Source: a bacterium
GTDB lineage: Bacteria; JAJVIF01; JAPKYR01
Length of the DNA stretch: 36,002 nucleotides
NCBI GenBank assembly: GCA_026394215.1
Contig: JAPKYR010000222.1
Span: forward strand, 1 to 36,002
Direction: 5' to 3'
Shown here: in pieces, positions 1 to 8,410 of the stretch
Numbering within the stretch: the stretch's first letter is position 1
Layout of the letters: each line of letters begins with the position of its first letter
Translations under genes and position numbers: made by a program
Notes under the pieces: model-generated
The model's input: the letters and a program-made list of their open reading frames with translations, nothing else
Database searches by the model: none
Told to the model about the DNA's origin: nothing

Positions 1-3000
1 GGTCTTCTGATCCCGTGCTTGACCTTGCTGGCTCCTTCGGCAACCGCGCCTGTAATACTCTTCGCGCGGGATTGAGCCATCTGTAGATTTGCTTTGGCCT
101 GCTCATTCATCGGATCGAGTTCGGCGGCCTTCCGGAATTCCATAAGCGCCTGCGTATAAAGCGCTTCGCGGAAATAGTAACTTCCGATGGCGATATGGGC
201 GTCGGCGGAATTGGGGGCGGTCGCGACACCGACCTCATACTCCTCAAGGGCGCGATCCTTATTGCCGCGTTCGTAGAGTATATCCCCCATCTTCGCGTGG
301 CCTTCCGCGAATCCGGGGAATAAATCGAGCGCTTTCTGGCAGTGTTTCAATGCAAGTTCAAGCTGGCCTTTTCCTTTGAATGCCTGGGAAAGCTGGAAGT
401 TGACGGAGAAACTGTCGGGTTTGATCTCAAGTCCTTTCAGAAATTCGGCAATCGCTTTGTCGTACATTTTTTCTTCAAGATATGCGGTGCCCTTGGTTAC
501 ATAATGATGGATAACCGGGCCAGCGGGGAAACGTCCCGCCAATGCTCCGATCTGGTCGGAAATCTCTCCGAACTGAACTACGGCACATGCCATGCCTTCC
601 TTAATAGACGATCCCGCCCCTTTATACCGGGAACTCGCGAGTGAGATTATCCGCTCGCAAGCTTCCTGAGTGTCGATTGTGCTCGTGACACAATTGCGTA
701 GTTCAACATCGGACAAAACTCTTCCTAAATCGCTCGTGCCAAGGATAAGAACGTCGCCGGCCCTGAGATGCCGGTCCGCGGTCTCAACCTGCACGGTAAG
801 ATCGCGCCCGAGCATGCGTTTCTCAATCGAACGGCGCATGAATCCCCGAATTGTGGCGCTTCTGAGAATATAAGCGAAACCGGTTCCGACCCTCGAAAGA
901 AATAGACGGTTCTGGCTGACAGTCGCGATCAGCATCTCGGCGCCGATCGACCCGACTTTATTCAGCCTGAAAGCTTCCTGGTTAACGACCCCATTCGCGC
1001 GCTGCATGGCGTTAATGGCAAGTTGATTCGGGTTTTCGAGAATGTCGAGCTGTCCTAGCGATGAATAAGAAAATACTTTCTCGGCTTCGCGCATCGCGAG
1101 ATCGGCGCATCGGAGAGCCTCTTCGAGATTCGCTCCGATTCCCGATGAAACCCCGAAAGCGCCTCGGACCCCGATATTGGAAGGCGGGAATCTCATCTGG
1201 AGAGTCATCCTGACTTCATCCATCGACTCTATCTTTTTTTCGGATGTATCGACTATCGATAAATAACTTATCGTTCCGGGGATAAACGAAAGATTTTTCT
1301 CCTCGATTCCCGCTCCTTCGAGACTTGCCTGGTAGTCGTCGAGTTCCTCGATGACGTCGTGCCATGTCGCGTGGCGGGACATGTAATCCTTCTTGAGCGC
1401 TCGTTCGAGAATACGTTTGAGGTCGGCTGTAACAGGGGCAGCTTCGAGTTTTTCCTTTGGATCCAGAAAGACATGCATCCCGGCGATCTCGTGCGGCTCG
1501 CCATGGAAAAGGTCCTCTCCGGTGATCATGAAATATAACAACAGACCCCATGTATAGATATCGGACGCGAGCGTTACCTCGCCTAAGCCTGTGATCTGTT
1601 CCGGGCTTAGATATTCTGCGCGGTTCAATTTGAGAGGAGTGTCGTAAAAAACATCGCGCTCGAATCCCGACAGCTTGGCTTTCATCTGAGGCTTTGCGAC
1701 TAAAAATACGCTTTCGGGCGACACGCGGCCGTATACCTCGAATCCCGACGCTTTCAGGTATTGGAGGGCTTCCGCGACCTGCTTTGCGATATCTACAGCC
1801 TGCATTTCCGAAATAGGTCCATTTTCAGCTACATAATCTGCGATGGTCTGGTTGCGAAGTTCACTGACAAAAAAGTATGCGCCTTTATCGCGGCCATAAT
1901 CGAGAACCCGGATCAACCCGGTATGGTCATAGTGAGAGGCCTGCTCCATCCTTTCGTTCCAGGCTTCGTCAAGGGCTTTGCTTTTTGGAATCCTGTAAAA
2001 CCAGAGCATGACAGGGGTCTCGGTGCCAAGGTGTATTCCCGAGTAAAGCACGAGGTCTTTTTCGGGCGATGGCCCATGCAGGCCGCCGATATTCAGGAGC
2101 CGTTCGTCAAGCTGATATTTTCCCTTTATTGTGGTGCCATGGTCGATAAGGTGGATATTTATTCCGCTATCCGCGCCGCCGATAAGATTATCGATATCCT
2201 CCGCGAGAGCGTCATAGGTCTGATATCGATGCAGGGGGTCCTTTTCGAGCATCTTGATCATGATGTCGTGAAAGACGAGCGGGATTTCAAAATGCTGCTG
2301 GATTATCGGGAGGGCTTCGGTCTCGATATGAGCCTCCATAATTTCCTGTATCGTCCCGTCGAACAATTCTCCTCCGGTGACAAGGCGGTAAAGGATGCAT
2401 CCGAGCGAATAAATATCCGATCTCCCGTCAATCGGGCTGTCGGGATCGTCGATCCAGATTTCGGGGGACGCGTAATGATAGCCGGTCGGAGGTACGCCGT
2501 AAGTTTCGCGAATGAACCGTTCGGTCTCAGGGAGACGGAAATCCTTGAGGAAGATATCCTCTCCGTGTGGGTTGATTAATATGTGTCCCGGTTTCAGGGC
2601 GCCATGCGCCTGCATGACTTCCTTAGTATGGAGGTATGAAAGGACGGCGATAACTTTCCTGATAATTTTCAGAGCCTGCTCGGGAGAAAGTTTCTCACGT
2701 TCGGCCAGGACGCCTTCAAGCGATGATGGCACATAGCTCTCGACAGTGTAATACCTGTTCCCGTGCCATCCCTGCGCGATCAGGTCGACGACATGCGGAT
2801 GCTTCAACTGGGCGCGCTGGTACATATCTTTATTAATGGCGCGGATGAATCCCTCTTCCCCGGATAATTTTTCATCGTAAAATTTAATCGCAACAAATTT
2901 GTCCCTGCCTTTTTCAAGGGCTTTGTAGAGGTCGGAAAACTGGCCGGTGCCGAGTTCCTCAAGGACTTCGTAGCGCTTGTCCACAATCTGCCCGGCAAGG

Positions 3001-3830
3001 CTTCCCTCGGGACGCGCTTTCTTGAAACTGACAGCGGCGAGGGCGTACGCGACAGCTTCCTTGAATTCGGTCATCGAGGAATATCTCTTACCCGGATTTT
3101 TCTGGAGGGCGGTAATCAGGATTTCCTTAACCGCTGCCGGAATCTGTTTGTAGTACTCGATATGCGGGGTGGCGTTGGTATAAACTTGTTGATACCTGAC
3201 CTTCTGATCGTCATCGTCATGGAACAGCGGATAACCGGTCAGCATGTTATAAAGCACCATTCCTACCGAATAAATATCCGCGGTCTGTGTGAGTTCCCCG
3301 ATACGGTGTATCTGCTCGGGCGAAATGAACCTTGAATCCTCCCATTTTATTCTATGCTCGGAATCCATCATCTCCATCGCTCTGCCGACATACCAGTCGG
3401 AAAGCTTGACGTTTGTAAGTTCGTCGTTTACGAGAATATTATTCGGTTTGATTGCGAGATGCGGCTCCAGTCCCTCTTTATAGCCGGTCTCAAGGGCTTC
3501 GATAACTTTCAGCGTAACCGACAGGGCGCTTGTGAGATCGACAGATTCATTCTCGACCAGATACTCCTTCAGGCTCATTGGCATCATTTCGGTCGCGATC
3601 TTCATCCGGTCCGAATGGCGCCCGACTTCCCAAACGGGGACAATATTGGGGTGCTTGATTGTGCGAAGGTGATTCGCGACATTTTCGCACTCGTTCACAA
3701 AACCCTCATGGATGCCGTACGGCTCCTTGAAAATCTTGACGAGGGCTTCGCGCGGATCTTTCGGGTCTTTTCCCTTGTAAACCAGCGCCGCTTCGCTTCC
3801 GCGGATACGGTCAACAGGCTCAAATGGCAT
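1..3830 (-). CDS. Three tandem pseudokinase domains + degenerate PP2C-fold domain + TPRs (3' end missing)
   Basis: The frame is open from an ATG at 3830 to the window edge, giving 1276 codons with the C-terminus missing. GGGAG lies 7 nt before the ATG. Residues ~8-265, ~286-555 and ~570-845 are Hanks-type kinase folds. In the HRD position domain 1 has HLA (124-126), domain 2 HGA (409-411) and domain 3 YGR (700-702), so the catalytic Asp is absent from all three. Domain 1 keeps NN and an Asp (D145, DWY for DFG). Domain 2 keeps a Gly-rich loop (GTGQFS) and VAIK (K316) but has DFR. Domain 3 lacks Lys and DFG (SGFE). Residues ~860-1090 follow the PP2C order, but DGMGG reads SSGIG (895-899), GDSR reads GTGF (982-985), SDG reads SDL (1034 region) and the final DN is absent. 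About four TPRs start near 1112. The active family relatives are Ser/Thr kinases and PP2C phosphatases. A cytosolic scaffold or ligand sensor is inferred; substrates are unknown. Confidence 0.88.
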   Translation of the reverse strand, partial: MPFEPVDRIRGSEAALVYKGKDPKDPREALVKIFKEPYGIHEGFVNECENVANHLRTIKHPNIVPVWEVGRHSDRMKIATEMMPMSLKEYLVENESVDLTSALSVTLKVIEALETGYKEGLEPHLAIKPNNILVNDELTNVKLSDWYVGRAMEMMDSEHRIKWEDSRFISPEQIHRIGELTQTADIYSVGMVLYNMLTGYPLFHDDDDQKVRYQQVYTNATPHIEYYKQIPAAVKEILITALQKNPGKRYSSMTEFKEAVAYALAAVSFKKARPEGSLAGQIVDKRYEVLEELGTGQFSDLYKALEKGRDKFVAIKFYDEKLSGEEGFIRAINKDMYQRAQLKHPHVVDLIAQGWHGNRYYTVESYVPSSLEGVLAEREKLSPEQALKIIRKVIAVLSYLHTKEVMQAHGALKPGHILINPHGEDIFLKDFRLPETERFIRETYGVPPTGYHYASPEIWIDDPDSPIDGRSDIYSLGCILYRLVTGGELFDGTIQEIMEAHIETEALPIIQQHFEIPLVFHDIMIKMLEKDPLHRYQTYDALAEDIDNLIGGADSGINIHLIDHGTTIKGKYQLDERLLNIGGLHGPSPEKDLVLYSGIHLGTETPVMLWFYRIPKSKALDEAWNERMEQASHYDHTGLIRVLDYGRDKGAYFFVSELRNQTIADYVAENGPISEMQAVDIAKQVAEALQYLKASGFEVYGRVSPESVFLVAKPQMKAKLSGFERDVFYDTPLKLNRAEYLSPEQITGLGEVTLASDIYTWGLLLYFMITGEDLFHGEPHEIAGMHVFLDPKEKLEAAPVTADLKRILERALKKDYMSRHATWHDVIEELDDYQASLEGAGIEEKNLSFIPGTISYLSIVDTSEKKIESMDEVRMTLQMRFPPSNIGVRGAFGVSSGIGANLEEALRCADLAMREAEKVFSYSSLGQLDILENPNQLAINAMQRANGVVNQEAFRLNKVGSIGAEMLIATVSQNRLFLSRVGTGFAYILRSATIRGFMRRSIEKRMLGRDLTVQVETADRHLRAGDVLILGTSDLGRVLSDVELRNCVTSTIDTQEACERIISLASSRYKGAGSSIKEGMACAVVQFGEISDQIGALAGRFPAGPVIHHYVTKGTAYLEEKMYDKAIAEFLKGLEIKPDSFSVNFQLSQAFKGKGQLELALKHCQKALDLFPGFAEGHAKMGDILYERGNKDRALEEYEVGVATAPNSADAHIAIGSYYFREALYTQALMEFRKAAELDPMNEQAKANLQMAQSRAKSITGAVAEGASKVKHGIRR

Positions 3831-3882
3831 TGAATCACTCCCGATAAAGGCGGTTCCTGATTAACAGAATAACAGTCTTTAG

Positions 3883-3888
3883 ATTATA
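3883..3888 (-). promoter_or_regulatory. Possible -10 box for the pseudokinase gene
   Basis: On the minus strand this reads TATAAT, about 50 nt before the ATG at 3830. No convincing -35 sits at the right spacing, so it is only a candidate. Confidence 0.3.
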
Positions 3889-3936
3889 CCATTGAGACGT
3901 ATTAATGGAATTATTGTTCGGGGAATTATTAGCAGA

Positions 3937-3991
3937 CCTCACCCCCTGCGCCCCCTCTCCACGATGTGGAGAGGGGGAATGGGGGTGAGGT
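3937..3991. repeat. Palindromic intergenic repeat, family A copy 1
   Basis: The arms ACCTCACCCC and GGGGTGAGGT enclose an inner CCCCTCTCCAC / GTGGAGAGGGG stem, forming one long imperfect hairpin. A second copy lies at 8346-8398. Compact GC-rich palindromes of this sort are usually REP/MITE-like dispersed elements. It fills most of the gap between the pseudokinase gene and the divergent radical SAM gene. Confidence 0.85.
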
Positions 3992-4045
3992 ATTTTCTTG
4001 AAATCATCCATAAAACCTGAAAATAACTGATATTAATTCAGGCAC

Positions 4046-5521
4046 ATGGATTCCAAACCCACAATCCTGTTCATTGCGATAATTCCTCGCGATTACTCCC
4101 CATACCAGGCGTCGGCTTATGGGATGGAGCGGACATTCGACTTACTTCCGCATAAATATGCGATCCTCGCGCTCGTTTCATGGCTTCGGGCGCACGGCTG
4201 CGAAGGGCATTATGTCTGGATTAATGAAGCCAATGATGAGGAGGGTATGGGGATTATTGACAAGGCAGTCGAATTAATTCGCCCAAACGCGTTCGGGCTC
4301 AGCCTTGTCACTGAAGAGATGGTTTCGCATTACAAATTAATCGAAAATCTCAAGAAGCATTATCCGGAAATCCCGGTAATTGTCGGTGGCCCACATGTCA
4401 CCCACATGCCTGAACATACGCTTGAAAATTTTCCGCTCATAGATTTTGTCGCGATTGGCGAAGGCGAGGAGACTCTTCACGAGTGGCTTCTAAAAACGCA
4501 CGCAGGGCAGGGGAAATGGGAGATGAGCGATGTTGACGGCCTTGCGTTCAAGGATCAGTTGGGACGGATAGTATTAACCAAACCCCGGGAGCAGATTCCG
4601 AATATTAATTTCCTTCCCGATCCGGCGTACGATTTAGTACATGATCCGGAGGCGCCGAAAGATAATCGCGCTGCGTTTCCTCTGGTTTGTTCGTACGGTT
4701 GTTATTTCAACTGCACATTTTGTTCCGTTGAGCATGGAAATTATCGCTCGATATCGCCTGAGAAGCTTGCAGATCGTATCGAGTGGGCGAAGAAGGAGTA
4801 CGGTGTCGATTATTTCGCGATCCGGGACAGTTTCTGGCCCCCAACACGAGAATGGCTGAACCGATTCTGCGATGAAATAGAAAAACGCAAAGTTAAAATC
4901 CAGTTTCATTTCCAGACCCGCGCAAATACGCTGACAAAGGAGAATTTGCTGAGGCTGAAAAAAATCGGCGTGAAGGCGATTGCAATAGGGGTCGAGGCTG
5001 GCGATCCCGATATTCTGAAAAGCATTAAAAAGTCCATCACGGTAAACATGGCACGGCGGGGTATAAAAGCTCTCAACGATGTCGGGGTGTTTTCCATCGC
5101 TTTTTTCATTTTTGGAAACAAGGGCGAGAATCGAAAGACAATTCAAGCTTCGATTGACCTCTCGCGAGAATTGAATCCATCCATAGCTTTCTACCATGTG
5201 CTTTATCCGCTGCCGGGAGCTGAGGCGTTCGACTCTGTTCCGGAAAATGAGAAGGAATGGTGGATGGGAAAATCACCGCTCCCGTCTATCTGCGATCTTC
5301 CAGTAAATGATCTTGAGAAGCTGGCGACTGAAGCGTTTATAAAATTTCCTCTGCGGTGGAATTATCTCGGGCAGCAAGTTCTTGGCGGCAAATTATCGCT
5401 GGAATTCAGAAAAATAACGACGAGAATTTTTTTCGTGCACCTGCGTAAATACATTCTGGGAAACCTGGAGAGGGTAGGGATTTTCAGGGCGATATTCCGG
5501 GGGATGAAACCAAAAAGATAA
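4046..5521 (+). CDS. B12-binding radical SAM protein
   Basis: A 491-residue protein. Residues ~5-150 resemble a cobalamin-binding Rossmann-like domain (GGPHVTHMP at ~114-122, then IGEGEETL at ~137-144). The radical SAM core begins with the CX3CX2C cluster C219/C223/C226, the ligands expected for a [4Fe-4S] cluster that cleaves S-adenosylmethionine. C215 is an extra nearby Cys. The canonical DxHxxG lower-ligand motif is not seen, as in many base-off members of this family. IGVEAG (~317-322) matches the SAM-binding core strand. The family includes methyltransferases and ring-rearranging enzymes; the substrate cannot be read from the sequence. It stands alone, diverges from the pseudokinase gene and ends 3 nt from the convergent gene at 5525-6430, with no terminator between them. 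Confidence 0.88.
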   Translation: MDSKPTILFIAIIPRDYSPYQASAYGMERTFDLLPHKYAILALVSWLRAHGCEGHYVWINEANDEEGMGIIDKAVELIRPNAFGLSLVTEEMVSHYKLIENLKKHYPEIPVIVGGPHVTHMPEHTLENFPLIDFVAIGEGEETLHEWLLKTHAGQGKWEMSDVDGLAFKDQLGRIVLTKPREQIPNINFLPDPAYDLVHDPEAPKDNRAAFPLVCSYGCYFNCTFCSVEHGNYRSISPEKLADRIEWAKKEYGVDYFAIRDSFWPPTREWLNRFCDEIEKRKVKIQFHFQTRANTLTKENLLRLKKIGVKAIAIGVEAGDPDILKSIKKSITVNMARRGIKALNDVGVFSIAFFIFGNKGENRKTIQASIDLSRELNPSIAFYHVLYPLPGAEAFDSVPENEKEWWMGKSPLPSICDLPVNDLEKLATEAFIKFPLRWNYLGQQVLGGKLSLEFRKITTRIFFVHLRKYILGNLERVGIFRAIFRGMKPKR

Positions 5522-5524
5522 AAA

Positions 5525-6430
5525 TCAATCGCTCTTTTTCTTTCTGCCGCGATGGGGCGCCTGGCTCACTTCGCGTTTTTTTACAAATTCCAATACCTGA
5601 CTTAACTTAAACCGCCTCTGCGATCCGGGGGTCCTTAAGCATTCCAGTTCGCCTTTATTCGTGTATCGCCGCACCGTGGTTTTGCATACGCCAATGAGAG
5701 TAGACGCTTCCTCAAGACTGATTACCGGATCGAGCAATTTATCTATCAGTTCTTCGCGGTCGAGTTTGGATTTTCTGGTCAGGCGAAGCCGTGCGTTGGT
5801 GCCATGTTCGGAAACCGAATCGAAAAGCCCCGGTATGGCATCGTCCGAAGCTGCCTTTTTTCTGCCTTTTTTCTTCTTCTCTGATTCTTTCTTCGGAGCC
5901 TCGACTGTCGCAGAAGCTTTTTTCTCGCCTGAGAGTTTCTGGGAAATAACCTCTACCGTAGATCCGATCGGGATTTCCCTGGCAAGTTCAATCTCCTCGG
6001 TTGCGACAGGTGAAAGCACCGCTTCATCTGCTGCTACAGAATCGGTGTTTCCGCGAGTCGAAGCCTGGCTTGAGTCGAAAAGCTCATCGCCTGTCAACGG
6101 GCGAATGCCGCGATAATCCCTGTATGTGTACGGCTGGACGGTTTTGCCGATCTGGTCGTCAGAAACCTGGATCGCTTCTTCGCGCGAAACGCCCGGCACC
6201 GGAGCCTGACGCGCTTCGAACGCGTCGCCCGGCGTCCCGATCCTGGGATTCTCGGTCGAATTATCGGGAGGCGGCGGCGCAGATTCAGTCTCGACCAGTT
6301 TCAATTCTAGCACGCTGCCGGAGGATTTCTGCTTGATTCGCTGGGTCTCTTTTTTTAAATACCGTTGCCAGTCGTCCCACGCGTTGGATCGCGCGCCCGG
6401 TTTTCCCTTTTTGTTGCGAGATGACTTCAT
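5525..6430 (-). CDS. MerR/excisionase-type helix-turn-helix protein with long low-complexity arm
   Basis: A 301-residue protein. The C-terminal ~70 residues, from ~232, carry a helix-turn-helix typical of MerR/excisionase (HTH_17) proteins: SLEEASTLIGVCKTTVRRY, then a TPGSQRRFK wing and a basic tail (RGRKKKSD). The N-terminal ~225 residues are rich in Lys, Glu, Ser, Ala and Pro, contain no recognisable fold and are probably disordered. DNA binding is inferred from the domain; the target is unknown. The ATG at 6430 lacks a strong Shine-Dalgarno sequence. A small gene lies 55 nt upstream on the same strand and may be co-transcribed. Confidence 0.8.
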   Translation of the reverse strand: MKSSRNKKGKPGARSNAWDDWQRYLKKETQRIKQKSSGSVLELKLVETESAPPPPDNSTENPRIGTPGDAFEARQAPVPGVSREEAIQVSDDQIGKTVQPYTYRDYRGIRPLTGDELFDSSQASTRGNTDSVAADEAVLSPVATEEIELAREIPIGSTVEVISQKLSGEKKASATVEAPKKESEKKKKGRKKAASDDAIPGLFDSVSEHGTNARLRLTRKSKLDREELIDKLLDPVISLEEASTLIGVCKTTVRRYTNKGELECLRTPGSQRRFKLSQVLEFVKKREVSQAPHRGRKKKSD

Positions 6431-6485
6431 GTTAATCGCAGCAGCTTTAGCCTATGGACTAATAAATAAAATCAATAAATATCGG

Positions 6486-6698
6486 TCAGGACTTTGGTTT
6501 CGGTGAATTAAAAAGTATATCAAGATCGCGTTCCATCGGATCGATCGGCTTGGCAGGTATCGCGCATGTTTTTTCATCTTCAATGCGGTCCAGATCGATC
6601 TGATGCACCCGCCCGTCGCATTTTCCCAGGCGCTTGGATTCCTCGGCCATATATTTCCGTAGACGCTTGAGATGGTCGTCGGTTGTTTTTTCTTTCAT
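6486..6698 (-). CDS. Small hypothetical protein, charged
   Basis: A 70-residue charged protein (MKEKTTDDHLKRLRKYM...). I chose the ATG at 6698 because AAGG lies ~10 nt upstream; an in-frame ATG at 6773 would add 25 residues of different character. There are two Cys (one in GKCDGR) and no membrane segment or known motif. It lies between the HTH gene and the glycosylase gene on the same strand, so a shared transcript is possible. Function is not recognised. Confidence 0.5.
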   Translation of the reverse strand: MKEKTTDDHLKRLRKYMAEESKRLGKCDGRVHQIDLDRIEDEKTCAIPAKPIDPMERDLDILFNSPKPKS

Positions 6699-6829
6699 AA
6701 TGTTTTTACCTTCGACAGCGAAAATTTGCGATGCCGGGACATCATTGTAGCACACCCTGAAGAAATATCGCAATGTGCAACTTTAATACGCCAATCTTGT
6801 AACTATTATTTCGGTAATCCCGGTATGAT

Positions 6830-8029
6830 TTACCGTTTTAAAAGCTTCTTCAGTTTGTCCTTCCCGGTGAATTTTTCGACCGGAAGTTGGACACCGTCAA
6901 GCCCAAGAAATCGTTGATGGTCGCATAACGCAAGAGCAAATTTGTGTAAAAACTCATCCGATAATTTGAATCCCTTCTCCCAGTGAATCGATATCGCATT
7001 CAACGAAGGTTCAACCTTATCCCTTGCGAGATCGACACGTCCGACAAGGTCGCACCCGTACAGAATCGGGAGGCAGTAGTATCCCCAGCGACGTTTGTGG
7101 GGGACATGATATATCTCGAACTTGGCCTCGAAATCGAAAATGTCTTGTACGAGAGACCGATCCCACATGATGGAATCGAGCGGGGCAAGGAACCTCACGG
7201 ACTTTTCCGCCGAGGGTTTCCGGTTGAGGAGTTTTTTGTCTTCGCTTAGAATCCAGAAGTCGGATTTGCATCCTTCTACCAATATTTTAATGACCTTATT
7301 TTTCTCGTGCAGTTTGCTGAGCTGCTCGTCCCTGACTTCGCGAAGGCCGTGCCAGATTTCACCTGTCGGACCTTTTGTGCGCGTCATCCTCATCGCGCTC
7401 AGCCTGTCGATGATAATTTGGTGCCTGAACTCCTCCTCGGTGATTTTTTTATCGCTCCACGGGATACATCGTTCCGTGAGGTCGTAAAATCGCACACGAC
7501 GCTTGCGGTGATGGATCATCAAATCCCCGGTATCCCAAAGCCATTGAAGAATCCATTTGATCAGGCGTTCATTTTCAAACCACCCGCCTCCGACTTTACG
7601 AGCATCATTGAAATCGGACGACCCCATCGGACCGTTATCGGTGATTTTTTTTATCATATCGCGGATTGTGTCTTTGTGCTCATCCAGGAATTTACTGTGC
7701 TGGTCGCGATATTTCCTCATACGAAATTCGTAAATTGGCTTGCTTTCTTTCGGGAGGATGCTGAGGCACTTCGACCAGTACTCGAATCCACCTCGATTTT
7801 TCCCGTACAGAAAATCGTAGAGTTTGTCGGGTGTGTGATTCTCAATCCGGCTTGCCAGCGCGATATCCTGGCTGGTCCCGCAGACATCGATACTGTCGAC
7901 CTGTATGGTTTTGAACCTCTTGAAGACTTTTACGATGCTTGCCCTACCGGGCTTGAGCTTCGGCCCGTCGAGAAGGTGGGCTTGGACTAAAAAATCGCGC
8001 GCTTGTTGTTTGGATAATTCCAGGGTCAT
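6830..8029 (-). CDS. YcaQ/AlkZ-family DNA glycosylase (winged-helix, HTH_42)
   Basis: A 399-residue protein, close to the ~400 typical of this family. Near the N-terminus it has TIQVDSI, in which Q43 and D45 form the QxD signature used by E. coli YcaQ; the AlkZ branch has QxQ. Other family hallmarks are the central winged-helix segments and RFLAPLDSIMWDR in the C-terminal half. Characterised members excise bulky or crosslinked alkylated bases and unhook interstrand crosslinks, so a DNA-repair role is expected. Specificity is inferred from the QxD motif only. The ATG at 8029 has a weak ribosome site. The upstream 380 nt form the leader shared with divergent ileS. Confidence 0.85.
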   Translation of the reverse strand: MTLELSKQQARDFLVQAHLLDGPKLKPGRASIVKVFKRFKTIQVDSIDVCGTSQDIALASRIENHTPDKLYDFLYGKNRGGFEYWSKCLSILPKESKPIYEFRMRKYRDQHSKFLDEHKDTIRDMIKKITDNGPMGSSDFNDARKVGGGWFENERLIKWILQWLWDTGDLMIHHRKRRVRFYDLTERCIPWSDKKITEEEFRHQIIIDRLSAMRMTRTKGPTGEIWHGLREVRDEQLSKLHEKNKVIKILVEGCKSDFWILSEDKKLLNRKPSAEKSVRFLAPLDSIMWDRSLVQDIFDFEAKFEIYHVPHKRRWGYYCLPILYGCDLVGRVDLARDKVEPSLNAISIHWEKGFKLSDEFLHKFALALCDHQRFLGLDGVQLPVEKFTGKDKLKKLLKR

Positions 8030-8183
8030 AAGTTGGATATTATTTCCAGATGCATGCCGATGTCAAATTTATGACATAAATTATGTAATGGGTTGCATTT
8101 CACAAAATTTTATGGCATATACCTTGTTATTAAGGACATCGACACAATGGCTTGCATCATCAGAATTAATGGCATAATCATTA

Positions 8184-8256
8184 GAACCCCGGTATAAAAG
8201 GGTTCCGTGGCGCGTGCATATTCAAACCCCCGGAACCTGCACGGGGGTTTTTGTTT
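8184..8256 (+). promoter_or_regulatory. Structured leader, possible attenuator upstream of ileS
   Basis: GAACCC (8184-8189) pairs with GGGTTC (8200-8205). The overlapping GGTTCCG (8201-8207) could instead pair with CGGAACC (8231-8237), which forms part of the terminator at 8224-8252. These mutually exclusive pairings are what an attenuator would show. Two TTGCAT-N-ATGGCATA direct repeats just upstream (8094-8176) could be promoters. A conserved T-box is not evident. The rest of 8030-8410 is taken up by the terminator and two palindromic repeats described separately. Confidence 0.35.
8224..8252 (+). terminator. Intrinsic terminator in the ileS leader
   Basis: AAACCCCC (8224-8231) pairs with CGGGGGTTT (8242-8250) and is followed by a T-rich tract. 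No plus-strand gene lies upstream of it, since the nearest upstream gene runs the other way. It must therefore end a short leader or small RNA. Confidence 0.7.
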
Positions 8257-8270
8257 GTTCCGATTGTGCA

Positions 8271-8312
8271 GGGGACACCTTTTTTTCAAACTTCGAAAAA
8301 GAAGGTGTCCCC
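8271..8312. repeat. Palindromic repeat, family B
   Basis: GGGGACACCTTTTTTT at 8271 is inverted at 8295-8312 as AAAAAGAAGGTGTCCCC with small internal differences. A short CTTC-containing loop separates the arms. It is a REP-like hairpin with no coding content. Confidence 0.8.
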
Positions 8313-8345
8313 GGAGTTGGCTGAAAAACGATAGTATTAATGTTG

Positions 8346-8398
8346 ACCTCACCCCCCATCCCCCCTCTCCACTTGTGGAGAGGGGATGGGGGTGAGGT
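8346..8398. repeat. Palindromic intergenic repeat, family A copy 2
   Basis: Same structure as 3937-3991: ACCTCACCCC ... GGGGTGAGGT with an inner CCCTCTCCAC / GTGGAGAGGG stem. Its right arm ends 12 nt before the ileS start and supplies the GGTGAGG purine stretch that serves as ileS ribosome binding site. Confidence 0.85.
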
Positions 8399-8410
8399 GA
8401 GGACCGAAAG

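Noticed and set aside
1761-2579. 272-codon plus-strand reading frame
   Set aside because: It lies antisense to the second and third pseudokinase domains, and its translation has no recognisable family features.
3354-3833. 159-codon plus-strand reading frame
   Set aside because: Antisense shadow of the first pseudokinase domain.
4634-5197. 187-codon minus-strand reading frame
   Set aside because: Antisense to the radical SAM core, which has clear cluster ligands.
7307-7990. 227-codon plus-strand reading frame
   Set aside because: Antisense to the YcaQ/AlkZ-like gene.
8184-8256. T-box riboswitch for ileS
   Set aside because: The conserved AGGGTGGNACCGCG element is not present and the space for a stem I with a specifier loop is short; kept only as a generic attenuator candidate.
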